From assembly GCF_033115175.1 (NCBI RefSeq), contig NC_084827.1, forward strand, positions 61,875,201-61,939,200: a stretch of DNA of 64,000 nucleotides. The letters are read 5' to 3'. Source of the DNA: Lepus europaeus. Its lineage: Eukaryota > Chordata > Mammalia > Lagomorpha > Leporidae. Positions 23,791-35,694 of this stretch are shown here, piece after piece (positions within the stretch are counted from its first letter, which is position 1; the number at the start of each line of letters is the position of its first letter). The notes beneath the pieces are model-generated. The model did not search any database. It had not been told where the DNA came from and was given only the letters and a program-made list of their open reading frames with translations. The position numbers were made by a program, and so were the translations under genes.

Positions 23791-25389
23791 ACAGTCAATT
23801 GTTTATCTGATAAGATTCAACTGACAATATTGAAGTTATTTTCACAGACTATGCCTGGCTAAATTGAACTGAAATAGGCTACTATATTTTTGTTTCCTTT
23901 TTTTTTCTATCAGCATTTATTTGTGCAAAGCTAATATATGAATAGGACCCCAAAAAAATTGTTTTGGCTCTAGTTTCCGGTTGTTTGTTATCAGTGAAAA
24001 AGACTAGTTTGAAGTATAACAAGAAATTTTCTTATAAGTATACTAACAATTTATGCAGCAATAGTTAAAAGCTCTTTTAGAGGAACTTTATAATACCTAG
24101 TTATAAATATTACTTATGATAATTCAAAATTAATATATCTATTAATGTCTACCAAAAATATTAAACAGATATATCTTTTTTGTAGTTACTTTAGAGTGGA
24201 GAAGGGAAGATTTTTAAGTGACAAATAATCTTTTTTACCATTCTTTACTTTTTAAAAATAATAAACTATTTTAATGTAAAAATAATAGATTTCATGTGGT
24301 TATAGATGCAAATCTAACAATGGTAATTCTCTCCCTCCCTCCATCCCTCATTCACTCACATTTCCTTTCCCTTTAAAAATATGTTATTGTAAATAAATTC
24401 AAAAGTAAAAATAATATTTCTAAAAATAATTTTAAACATGTGATAAACTTTTATATTTAAAATAAGAATCTGAGCCAGACTAGTATAAACATCTAGGTAC
24501 CAACAGAACTTCCAGTTATTAAAGAAACACCGATTCCCTTAATATAGCAAAAACGCACCATAGACATGAAGGACCAAATTTAGAAGAGTAGGTACTGGAG
24601 ACCACCAGTGGTCTTCAACTTTCCACTTCATGGAATCGTAATTTCTTGTTTCTGATTCACAGAAGTCACGCCAAGGCAGTGCAGGAATGTCGTGTCAGCA
24701 TTGTGCACTCCCAGATCTGGTTCCCACAAGACGGGCAGAGTCATGGCTCCACAGGTGACTCGCCAGGGCCCCAACTGAGGCCTCTCAGGCCCTCTGCCAC
24801 CCAGAAAAGTGCACTGCTGCCCAAGCAGATCCATAACAAATCTGTCAGAGATTAAGCACTGTGTGTGTCAGGGAGGAGGCAGGTGATACGGAAATAAACT
24901 AAGCAAAGAATTCCTGGAGGTCATACAGAACATACAGTGCCAAGCACCGTCAGCATGGAGAGGCTATCATATGACACTGAAATCTCTATTTCGGAAAACT
25001 GTTAGGCACTGAAGTTTGGCAATACCATAAGACATGCTGAGCAAAAACAGTTTTCTAAAATGAGATGACAATTTCTTTTGAATATATTATTTCATATTTC
25101 TGGGAAACAAGCATTGGCCATCACTGTAAAGCACTATTTCAAATGTTTGGGTAAATACTAAATATTTTTAAATAGTATTTTAAGTCTGCATATTATGCAT
25201 TTTTATTGCAGATTTTTGTATATGATGACATTTTAATTAAAGGAAAAACTGAGTTTTCAATAAGTACTTCTTTACCTCTCCACCTACAATAATATATGCT
25301 TTGTTAAAATACAAACTTCATTAAAGACTATGCCTGCAGAATTATTAATAAAAATATATTAAAATAGTAGTAGTATTTTATCTCACCCA
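23791..25389. other. Intergenic, one GC-richer patch at 24640-24900
   Basis: Mostly very AT-rich. Bases 24640-24900 are GC-richer and carry overlapping frames of 69 codons (plus, 24646-24855) and 68 codons (minus, 24628-24834). Neither has a recognisable domain or clear splice sites. Confidence 0.45.
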
Positions 25390-25545
25390 GTCCTGAGTTT
25401 GTGAACATTTAGGGAGGGAACCAATAGACAGAAGATCTCTCTTTCTCTCTCTTTCTCTTTTTCTCTCTCTCATCTATCTGTATTTATCTGTATTTCTATC
25501 TCTCTGTGTCCCAAGTACAATAACAATAATTTTTAAAGTATTCTA
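25390..25545 (+). mobile_element. 5'-truncated CSINE 3' end
   Basis: GAACATTTAGGGAGGGAACCAA, AGAAGATCTCTC and a long (TC)n tract match the last third of a C-repeat. Confidence 0.55.
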
Positions 25546-26554
25546 AAATAGTGTCAGTTCCTAAGTATTGTGGGAAAAGGGCAATGTTATTTGGTGCAAT
25601 GTTATTTGGTGCAGTGTTATTTCTTTACTTATCTTAAGGTATACAAGCCCCTTCATTAGTATACATGAATTCACCTTAATTTAGTTGCATTAACATTTTT
25701 ATATACCCACCATTTATCTGTCATTTCTTTTTTAAGATTGTTTAAAAAATCACCCCCTTTTTGCCATGTACATTCTTATTTGCCATTTGTTTTCTGACAT
25801 TGGTTTGCCTTGAATTTTAGATGATTCCTGATCATAATGGAACATTGCCAACATCTCATCAGACACAGAGAGGGCTAGGACATGATGCTGCCTAGTCAAC
25901 AATATTTTCTAGGGACTCCTAAATTAAAGAAGTCAAATAAACATCCATTGGGAGTGAATGAATGGATAACACTTCTATGGATTTGTGCTGACAAAAAGTC
26001 CAGTACAAATTCCCAAGGGTCATCATGTTATAATCAACCATGTTATAATCCAGCACAGTATTCTTTTTATCTTCCTCCTGACTTTGCTCTCATTTCCTTC
26101 CTCAGACCTTTCCCTGATTTTTTTCTGTCCTTCTTTACTAATTGCCTCGGAAATCCTAGGAAATTATATATAAAAAAATTACTCTAAAAATAACTATTCA
26201 TCTTTTTACATAAAATAAATTTAATCTACAAGGATATGTGTTTTTGTTTTAACCTCATAAAAAGTCTTGCATGTGATCTCCATTTACTATTCCTTAGACA
26301 TAGAATATGAAATATCAGAAGAAAACAAGGAAGTAAGACTCCCACAACAGCTTGTGGGATTTGGTGGCAGTGAGGAAGTTAACTATAAAGACAGGGTTAC
26401 ACTCTGGTCTTACACTGGAGAACTTCGCAAAGGTAAAGCCCACCCAACCACCCAACACTGGCACACTGGAGCCTCAACTAAGGTTTTTAACTTAGAATTT
26501 TTAAAAGCTTTGCTTTTGTTGTTGTGTTTCATGTTCCTCCCAGAAATGGTTAAT
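25546..26554. other. Intergenic, nothing recognised
   Basis: AT-rich. A 101-codon frame (25882-26187) and the 5' part of a 110-codon frame (26267-26599) show no known domain. Confidence 0.5.
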
Positions 26555-27175
26555 TTTAGGTGTCAATTTGGTGGAGTTAAGGGATGCCCAGATAATTAGT
26601 AAGCCATGATTTCTAGATATATCATTGAGGGTGTTTCTGGGAGATAGCATTTGAATCCACAGACTGAATAAAAAGGATCTATCGTCACCAATGTGGACAG
26701 GTGACATCCAGGGGTGGAACATCTGGCCTGCACACCTTGTAAAGCCTGTGATGTCATTCGGTCTGACCCCACAAGGCAATTGCAGGCAGGCCTGAAATCC
26801 CAATAAATCTGCAGCATGCTAATGTTTAAGTTGATAATTTGATATGGCCTGCAAATGAGGATATAAATATCCAAATAGCCCTTGGAAGAAAAAAGATTCC
26901 CCCCTGGGAAAAAATACAAAGTCAAAAAAGTCAGATTCTCTCCTTCCTTGAGCTGGCACATCATTCTCCTCCTGCTCCCTTCCATCAGAGTCTCTGGTTC
27001 TCTGGCCTCTGGACTCAGTCTAAATTATAGCACCAGCTTTCCTGGGTCTCCAGCCTGCAGATAGCAAGGGTAGAACTTTTCAGAATCCATAATCACGTGA
27101 GTCATTTCTCACAAGAAATTTCTTTTGTATATCTACATCTATCAATTCTCAATTCTCAATTCTCTCTCTCTCTCC

Positions 27176-27256
<81 letters not shown>

Positions 27257-27322
27257 CTATCTATCAGCCTATCTAATCTACAGGTCCATTAGGCTTTATT
27301 ATCTGAGAGAATCCTCAACAAT
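26555..27322 (+). mobile_element. Ancient mammalian LTR-like repeat with a microsatellite near its end
   Basis: Matches, with divergence, a common old mammalian repeat. In order: GTGTCAATTTGGTGGAGTTA, AGGGATGCCCAGATAATTAG, GAGGGTGTTTCTGGGAGATA, then ACTGAATAAAAAGGATC, CACCAATGTGGACAGG and a CATAATCACGTGAGTCA block before the end. I recognise the layout but will not name the subfamily. It contains the 27160-27254 microsatellite. Confidence 0.5.
27160..27254 (+). repeat. (TC)n(TA)n compound microsatellite
   Basis: About 60 bases of TC followed by about 34 bases of TA, in the AT-rich end of the older repeat. Confidence 0.97.
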
Positions 27323-27489
27323 ACATTCACTATCAAATATGCATATCACCAAATACACCAGACATTTGAGGAAAATAATTAACATCAGAGGTAAAATAGA
27401 CAATAGCAAAAAAAAAAATCAACTTCAGAGGAAACAGACACAATTCAAGGAACAGGGAAACTTTGAAAAGACAACAGCTGTTCTAACTG

Positions 27490-27690
27490 ATAGACAAAAT
27501 CACCTAACCAGTCCAGTTAAGAAATGGACAAAGGGACTCAACAGACAGTTCTCAAAAGAGGAAATACAAATGGCCAACAAATATATGAAAAAATGCTATC
27601 ACTAGGCATTAGGGAAATGCAAACCCGAACTACAATGAATTATCACCTCACCCCTGCCAGAATACCTATTACTAAAAAAAAAAAAACAGT
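27490..27690 (+). mobile_element. Old L1 ORF2 fragment
   Basis: Translates to [20 protein letters not shown] and then, shifted, to a REMQTRT-type block. These are the L1 ORF2 C-terminal region also seen at 2390-2500, but more diverged. The left part from about 27330 may belong to it. Confidence 0.7.
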
Positions 27691-27693
27691 AAC

Positions 27694-27805
27694 AGGGGTT
27701 GGCACTATGGAGCAGCATATTAAAGCCATAGCCTGCAGCACTGATATCCCATACTGCCCCTGGTTCAAGTCTTGCTTGCTCCACTTCCAATCCAGCTCCC
27801 TGCTA
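27694..27805 (+). mobile_element. CSINE head only (3'-truncated)
   Basis: Contains the tRNA-related head and the GGTTCAAGTCTTGC B-box-like block through CCACTTCCAATCCAGCTCCC, then stops. There is no (TC)n tract or A tail, so the 3' part was deleted after insertion. Confidence 0.8.
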
Positions 27806-29024
27806 ATTCACCTTCAATTATATTTCTTCTCAGTATCTTTAGTGTGATATTATGTCAGTAGGGATGTATGTGGCTATATATGGGTAGATGTATAGATAGA
27901 CATTGATGGTTTTGTTTATTTTTGAAACACATTTTATATGGCTCTTATATTGAGTATTTCAAATATATTTTTCATGCTAAAAATATGCCATTAATACCTT
28001 AATAATATCCCAACATTTGAGTTACTACAATCTATTTATTTTAAATAAAGGGAATTTCAAAATATTTGCTATATTTACATACTAACCCATGGTTCTAATT
28101 AGATCTTAATTTAGGTAGACTTAGAGAATTAGCAGATAACTAGGGCATGGGCATCTTTAATGCTCTAGATACATACTATCTAATTGTTTTCCGGAAAATA
28201 TGAAATAATTTAGTTTTTTTTAATATTCCAGCAATGATTTTGTTTGTTTTGTTTGTTTAGTGTCTGCCAAAGCAACAGGAGAAATTTTCTCTTATCCATT
28301 AGTTTGCATTTTCTGTTTGAAAAAATTACCATAAATGGAGAGGCATAAGATGATACCCACTTATTATTTTAGACACGGTGTGGCTCTACTGGTTTTCTGC
28401 TCTGATTCCTCAAGGCTGAAACCAGGTATTAGGAAAACTAAGTTCCTTTCTGGAAGCTCTGGGAATAAATCCACCTCCAAGCTCATTGAGGCTGTTGGAA
28501 TTCAGATCCATGAGGTTAAGACTGTAGTTCTACATAATTTTCTGGCTGTCAGCTGTGGTTCATTCTCAGCCTTAAGGAGGAGCCATAATTCCATAGTTAT
28601 TATTATTATTTTTTTGCTCGAGCTGCAATCTCCATCTACAGCACTAGCAAAGGCAGGTGGAAGCCTTCCCATCTCCTAATCTCCCTGAAATCCCTTTTGC
28701 TTCATTGCTCTGGTCTCCTCTTCCACCTCATTCCTGACACTCCTGCCTCCTGATGATTGGAAGCCCATGTGAATACATAAGCCACAACAGGAAAATAATA
28801 AGTTATGATTTCACTTTTTATTTATGTGTGTGGTGGAAAAATACAATTTGTAATTTTAGTTCTCATATCTATTTTTTTTTCCATTTTATTGTAAGCAGAA
28901 AATTTTGCCATCTGCTAATTTTCATGTAGGGTAATGGGAAATTTTTATATTTTCACATAAGATACATGAAATTTAAATTGAACTTATAGATGACATGTCT
29001 TATCTTCTGTATTAAGAATATAGA
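27806..29024. other. Intergenic; possible old LTR-like repeat at 28335-28800
   Basis: Bases 28335-28800 have AAACCAGGTATTAGG, TCTGGAAGCTCTGGG and CTCCTCTTCCACCTC blocks reminiscent of old LTR-type repeats, but the match is too weak to assign. The 114-codon frame there (28335-28679) has no known domain. Confidence 0.35.
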
Positions 29025-29347
29025 GGGGCCGGCTTTGTGGCATAGCTGGTAAAGCCGCTACCTGCAGTGCTGGCATCCCATATGGGCACTGGTTCGATAC
29101 CCGGCTGCTGCACTTCTGATCTAGCTCTCTGCCGTGGCCTGGGAAAGCAGAAGATACTCCAAGTCCTTGGACCCCGCACCCACATGGGAGCCCCGGAGGA
29201 GGTTCCTGGCTCCTGGCTTCGGATCGGTGCAGCTCCAGCTGTTGCAGATAATTGAGGAGTGACCCAGCAGATGGAAGACTTCTCTCTGCCTCTCCTTCTC
29301 TCTCTGTGTAACTCTGACTTTTTAAGTAAATAAATCTTCTTAAAAAA
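29025..29347 (+). mobile_element. CSINE
   Basis: Well-preserved plus-strand C-repeat starting GGGGCCGGCTTTGTGG. Flanked by AAGAATATAGA and AAGAACATAGA. Confidence 0.95.
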
Positions 29348-30023
29348 AGAACATAGAATCTAGTTTTATAATATATAATTTTATTGTTATGTTAATGCTT
29401 AATTTATATTGTGTCTATTGGGAGGTAAGAATATAAAATAGACAATTTCCAATAATCTTGTATGAGCTAATTTATCCCTCTTCTCTGATTTAAAAGAAGT
29501 TTTATTTTTAATCATATATTACAAAGTCTTTTGAAGAACTACAAATTCTGTTTACAAATTTGTATTTCCTCTAGCAATCATATCATTATATAGAAAACAC
29601 TGCAGCACTATATGGAATAAAAAGTCAGGGAGTTTGGTCAACACTTTTGTTTCAAAATTCTGTAGTTTTGTTTGATTTTTAATCCCATAATTATTGCCTT
29701 GTAAAGAAATCCATAGGAACTTTAGTGGAAACTTATTTCATCAAGTTTGAGAAAAATTTTCTTCCTTACCATGTGATTCTTGCATTTAAATGGCCCTTTA
29801 AACATTTTGTAAATATGTGTGATTTTCTGTGTGTGTTTGTATCCTATTATGTACTTATTATTCTGTATGATTATACATCTTATTATACATAACTATATAT
29901 AATAATCATATATATCAGCTATTACAGTTATTTTGAGGAATTTTGTTTATACTGTTATAAATGAGATTTCTCACTATTACATAGGCCAATCAATCTGAGC
30001 ATTTGGCATTAAGTCAGCAATTT
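29348..30023. other. Intergenic, very AT-rich
   Basis: Nothing assigned. Could hold an unrecognisably old L1. Confidence 0.45.
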
Positions 30024-30333
30024 TTCCAAGATTTTATTTCTTTGAAAGTTAGAGTTACTACATGGGAGGGAAAGTCAGAAATAGAGATATTCCATCAGCT
30101 GGTTCAATCCCCAGATGGTTGCAATAGCCATGATTAGGCTAGGCCAAAGCTGGGAGCCAGAAGTTTCTTCCAGGTCTCCCATGTGGGTGGCAGGGGCCCA
30201 AGTATTGGCCACCCTCCACTGCCTTTCTCAGGGGATTAGCAGGGAGCTGGACCAGAAGTGGAGCAGCTGGGACACAAATTAGCACCTGTATGGGATACCA
30301 GCTTTACTCACTATGATATTAACGCCAGCCCCA
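30024..30333 (-). mobile_element. CSINE, diverged
   Basis: Reverse C-repeat with CCCATGTGGGTGGCAGGGGC and the tRNA-like end AACGCCAGCCCC. Confidence 0.88.
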
Positions 30334-31444
30334 AGGCAGCCCTGCTTATAAATTTTAAATTTCAGGATAATTCTACTAGATCTTTGATATCCCATGTAGT
30401 TTGTGTGTATATTGATGTTCTCTATAGAAGAAATCATTATTTTTATATTTTGATTCTTGTTTTCTTACAATTTTATTTATTTTTGCTTTCTGATGATTAT
30501 GTCTTTACCTATTTTTCTTTTTTGCTGTTACAGAAATATTATCTTTGGGTATAGTAAAACCAATTTTTGTAACCTTATTAATTACATTGTGAAGTCATTT
30601 GCCATTATTCACTTTGTCTAGTTATTCTCAGAAAGCTAATAAAGGCTTATTAAATTAATTCACAATTCTGTTTATCATTATCTTTTTGCATTTTAATGAT
30701 ATTTGCTTCGCTTTTTAATATTCTGATATTTAAACCACAACAGTTCATATATATTACATATCTTTGCACAGTGCACATTTTATGAATAGAAGATTATCCT
30801 CTTTCTCATTTAGCACTTTTTTGACACTCATTTTACTCTACATAACATTAGTAATGATAGTATCATTTGGCTTTAATTTATTCAATAATACTATGTCATC
30901 CTTTTCATTTTTGACAATTTTCAGGAATTCTGTTATTGTCTTGACACACAAACAACATAGATTTGTATTTGAGACTACAATAAAGATAAAAATATTTTGC
31001 TTAATACTGTAACAACAAGGCTTGCTCATACTTTTCTTGGGTACATTTTGTCTAATTTTCATGACTTCTAGTCTTTTAGAAACTTTTACAAATCTTTTTT
31101 GTTGTCTTCTAATTTTTCTCTTGTTTATTCACTGTTTTAATGTTGTAAATATCTATTGGAGTCAGTTGTTTTACAAATGCTCCTAACAATTTCAAAAATT
31201 TTTTCTAACATTTATTATACTATGTTACAAGTTAGCACACAAAGTGATTTGCTACATTTTTATTTTCCATCCACTCCTTTATATGCGTTTCTTCAAACGT
31301 GTATTTTATATGTCCAGCTTCCTTTAAAACACTTAAATTGAACATATTCTCACAGTACTGAAGTTCACATTGTCTTTCAGATTTCTTAACATTAATTTAA
31401 ACATATTCTAGATGTGTTTTTATTTAACTAGTATATACATTTTT
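30334..31444. other. Intergenic, very AT-rich
   Basis: Chance frames of 60-98 codons, rich in F/Y/L/I, as expected for AT-rich DNA. Possibly an old antisense L1, not provable by eye. Confidence 0.45.
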
Positions 31445-31793
31445 AAAAGATTTATTTGTGTTCTTGGAAGGCAAGAGGGGCACAGGGAGAGGGAGACAGA
31501 GAGAGAGAGGGAGGGAGGGAGGGAGAGAGAACAGATCTTCTATAGCTGGCTCATTTTCTAAATTCCCCAAAAAGCTGGGACTTGTCCAGGCCAAATCAAG
31601 GAGCCTGGAACTCTATCCTAGTCTTGCATGTGAATGGTAGGGGCCCAAGTACTTCAGCTATCTTCTGCTGCCTTTCCAGGGGGTATTAGCAGGAAGCTGG
31701 ATTAGCAAGGTAACCAGAACTGGAACCAGCATTTTAATATGGGATGTGGGTATCCCAAGTGGCCAACCCACTGTACCACAACACTCACTCCCT
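31445..31793 (-). mobile_element. CSINE
   Basis: Reverse C-repeat with a (GAGG)n-like tract at 31494-31530. It ends at CACTCACTCCC. Confidence 0.85.
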
Positions 31794-31799
31794 AACTAT

Positions 31800-32095
31800 A
31801 TATTTTATTTTTTTACTTATTTATGAATTATTTTAAGAGAAAGAAAGAGAATCTCCTATCTGTTGGTTCACTCACCACATGCCCACAAAGGCCAGTGCTG
31901 GGCCCAGCTGAAACCAGGAGGCAGTAGTTCAATCCAGATTTGCCATATCAGGCAACAGGAAACAAATTACTTGAGTCATCATCTGCTACCTCTGTAGGTG
32001 TGCATAATGAGGAAACTGGAATCAAGATTCAACCCAGGCACTTGACCTTGGATGTGGGCATCTACACCCACCACTAGGCCAAATGCCCACCCCTA
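31800..32095 (-). mobile_element. CSINE, old and strongly diverged
   Basis: Reverse copy adjacent to the previous one. It keeps TCTGTTGGTTCACTCACCAC, GCCCACAAAGGCCAG and the end AAATGCCCACCCC. Confidence 0.7.
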
Positions 32096-34063
32096 ACTAT
32101 TCTAAATTGTATACTGATCACTTTACCTTCTTGGATTACACTCAAATTATTTTATAATTGCCATTCTCAGATATACCCATATTAGTAATGGTTCTGAGCA
32201 CATGAGTAGTTTGTTATTCTCTCTCCTTCATATGTCAAAATGAATTTAATTATTATAAAATATTGGGAACACTAAACTCCTCTCAAAGTTCTGTAGGCAC
32301 TATTATTAACTCATGCATATTTACTACAATGAGAGAAATCAAAACCAGCTTGAATTCTATTGTAGGCAATTTGAATAACTGTAGAATTATTCTTAACCTT
32401 TTATTAAAAGTTTAAGAGGGTTTTTCTTGGTCCTCTCTTAGTGAATTTAAGTTAAAGTTTAATGAGCTCTCTTGGTCTGCATACTTACAGTGTTTCTAAA
32501 CCTTCAGAGAGATTATTTTAAATTATTTTATATTTGATCATTGATTTTGCTCCAACTGTTCCCTTTCATAATATGGAAAATTATCTTTTATTCATTGTCT
32601 GACTCCTATTTTTGTAACTCTTATACTTTTGAGGATGACAACTTGTTTGAAATTTTCTTCAGATCCAAATGGTAAATACATGTCAGAAAATCGCTTTATT
32701 AAATTCTCAGAAGAGTGAAAAAGTCCCTTTGTTCTTCCAGAATATTCCTGTTCTAGCCTCAGCAACATCTTGATCTCACATGAAAAAGTGAGATAGCTGT
32801 TCCTCTCTAAGAAGCTGCACCCCCCCCACACTCCATTGTCTGAGCCAAAGCCCATAGATGGGTGAAAGCAAAAGTTGACCCACTAGTCTCTAGATGAGGG
32901 AGGCCACCTGACTTGAAATGATAGCCCTGAACTTCGCTGGCACCATTGACTATCCCAGACTTTGATCTTAGGACTGTCAAAAATTCAGAATTCTGTCCGG
33001 ACATTTCTGGACAGATTATTCTTCTATTCCCTTAACAGGGACCCCAGGCCAGCCTCATTAATGTTCTAAGTGGGTGGCAATTTGGCAAAAGGGGGAATAG
33101 GTAATTCAAGTGAATTTTAGTTTGGCCACCTGGCTCCTCCTGTTCAGCTCATAGAGAGTACAATGATCAGCTGGTTGAGTATGAGGATGTGGCTCTCCAA
33201 GTCAAAATGAGGCCCATAATATGCGCCTGTAAATTCCATGAAGAAACTCTTGTTCTTTGAACTATAAAAGTTCTAAATGTGAACAGGAACACTTTGAAAT
33301 TGTGAAGTTCCATCCAGCGTAATTGGAAATACCAGCATTGTGGTATTGGAGGGAAAGAGACTACATTGGCATCTGGAAAGCAACTTATGGGGCCTGGAGG
33401 TACAGAGAGAAAGGAGTGATATTAATGACATTTTGCGTTTTGAATCTTCCCCTGGAACTTTCCATGCCAAGAAAAATGCCTTGTAAGGCTACAACAAATC
33501 GCTGCACCGACCTTGAATTTAACTATCTGTTGGGTTGGCTCCTCCTAACTGGCATCTGTGACCAACATTTAATTGCCTTTTCCCCTAACTTTAGCAAAAT
33601 GTCTACTTCTAACAATGTGGGAGTGTTTTCAGCTTCTGTGTCTCCCACACAAAACTTTTATCAATACCTCCAGATTACTTCCCAGCCCACATTTTCATTT
33701 TTACTTTATGGAACAAAAGACCACATTTCAGTTGGTGAATGAATAAACAGGAAAAACTGAACTGATTGCCTTCTAACCGTCTCCAACATCTGGGACCATA
33801 TGCAATCCAAATGCCCAGCTGTGTGATTGAAGAACATATCAGAGGCAGTGACATCTTGTATCCTCAGACTGACTACTGGAGGTCCCACTAGCAAGTTTCC
33901 ACTAATTGAAATATATAGCTCCTATCTCTTTGCTCCTTGAAACAGCACATGTCTCTCTGAGTCTTTCTGCAGAACCTAAGCATTTGCTTGTCTTCCTTCC
34001 ATAAGCATGGTGATTCTCACCTTAGAGGGTGTCATAAATCTTCAAGTCTTCAAGATCAGTAGA
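32096..34063. other. Intergenic; unassigned open frame of 139 codons at 33323-33742
   Basis: No repeat recognised with confidence. The 139-codon plus-strand frame has no domain or signal I recognise, and the 65-87-codon minus frames overlapping 32592-33004 are equally anonymous. The stretch could be an old LTR-element body. Confidence 0.4.
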
Positions 34064-34444
34064 TGCCGGAGACCAGCTCCAGCCAGTCCAGGGGCCCCAA
34101 GATGTGTGGGTGCCGGCGCTCAAAGAAATGAGAGACACTCACAGCAAGGCTGATGGCATGGCTCTAGCTTTCAAGCACCAGACTTTATGTTTATATCATA
34201 AGCCACATAATGGTTCTTTCTTCTTACAATGACAAGCCTGTTGTCCATTTTTTCTAATTACAATGTCTTTGATTTTCAAGGGCATATTCAGAGCATGGGT
34301 AACAATCACAGACAGGTGCGAGATAACAGGCTGCCCACACAAGCCAAGGCCTCGAGTGCTGCTGAACTATGCAGAAATTGGCTACATAAGCTAGAATAGC
34401 ACCTTCCTAATCTAATCTTTACTAGAAGCCCAAAGTTCAAAGCA
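34064..34444 (-). mobile_element. LTR of a decayed endogenous retrovirus
   Basis: On the minus strand this runs TGCTTTGAAC... to ...GGTCTCCGGCA, about 380 bases bounded by TG and CA. It is preceded directly by a purine-rich stretch (AAAGAGGGGATACATTTT then AAAAAGGG, at 34445-34473) typical of a polypurine tract. A TATA-like GATATAAAC and a CATAAAG poly(A)-signal-like sequence lie inside. The class is not certain; the env-end/polypurine layout suggests a betaretrovirus-like (ERV2) element. Confidence 0.6.
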
Positions 34445-34970
34445 GACCCTTTTTAAAATGTATCCCCTCTTTGCAGTTCTTTCTGTAATTCTTTAATTTC
34501 TTTATTGCACTTATTTAAAGGTTTACTTAGATCTATTCTACAGTTTTGACATCCTAACCATTGTAGTATTTGTAGCATAGAGTGAATTAAAGCTTTATTA
34601 ACATCTATCTTTATTCTAGTGAGAAGTACATACCAGAGAGCCTGTTGTCTTTTAATTCTTTTCCACAAACAGCTCAACCTTGCATAAAGCATTAACCCTT
34701 TCTCCTACACTAACATTCTGCTTCATTAAAATTCTACAAAGCTATAGACATTTTGGAGGTTATCAGACTAAGTGCTCTTCCCTAAAATTAGGAATACAGC
34801 AATCATTAGCAGGACTACCAGGAAGCTCCGGCTTGCTTATGCAGAGAGTAGTTCCCAAGAAACCTAAAACCACCAAGAGGATTGCAGCTGTCCTCACACC
34901 TTGCTGAGATAGACCTTCTGCTGTGACCTTGTCAGCCAGCTGAAGTTGCCTTGGCCTCGTCAAGTAGATT
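34445..34970 (-). pseudogene. Env-like remnant upstream of the LTR
   Basis: A 79-codon minus-strand frame (34692-34453) ends exactly in the polypurine tract next to the LTR. It contains paired cysteines and a basic, heptad-like stretch compatible with the end of a retroviral transmembrane protein. A second frame (34963-34763) has a hydrophobic leader-like segment of about 15 residues. The two pieces are too short and disjoint to be functional. The assignment to env rests on position and general character. Confidence 0.4.
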
Positions 34971-34974
34971 TTCA

Positions 34975-35694
34975 GCCCTCAGAAGACTGAGGAAGTTGTT
35001 CCAAAATCAGTTTGTACTTGCTTATTAAAGTAGATCGGTGAAGGAATAACTGGTTGCTTACTCATTTGTACACTCATTTGTGTTTTTCCTTATCATGCGA
35101 GTGGTTACATTAAAAAAAAGTGACATAGTGTTTGCCTCACACTTATCTGAAGTAATCCATGAGATTAGCTTAGAGCTGGAAGGCATTCAGCTCAGCCTCA
35201 ATTCACTGTCCAGGAATTTCCTTTTTAGCGGATGAATGGAGGCTGCCTTGTTGCTAATATATTCTATAGTGCCCAGGTTAACAACACAAGTCCAGTTGTT
35301 ATGTCAATGCAGAAATATATGGAAGATGATTAATGGGCTTGGTTCTGCTGGTTGGCTCTAGGAGCTGAAGGGGAAGATTTGAGGTCAATATCATAGATTG
35401 GTTTCATTCCATTACTTGAAGTTCTGTTAGTAGTGTTTTAAATTAAATTCCACATTAGGAAAATTGCATTGATTTGGTCTCAGCCCCTGATGGTCAGACA
35501 AATAGCTGTTCAGTACCCAGAAAGGTGATTTACTCACAATAAGGTTCTTCAAAAGAGAAGGCAGTATAAAAATGAAGGTTGCATATCTTGGAGCACAAGT
35601 TTACATGGATCTCCTGTGCTTCTGCCTGCTGCCAAACAGAGGCAAGACCTTCTTCCACATTATTTCAAGAACGTATCTGAACAACTAGTTGTAT
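34975..35694. other. Intergenic, nothing recognised
   Basis: May include further decayed retroviral sequence. No frames of note. Confidence 0.4.

Noticed and set aside
26555-27322. Naming the old LTR-like repeat to a subfamily
   Set aside because: The block order is familiar, but several old LTR families are similar; a library search is needed.
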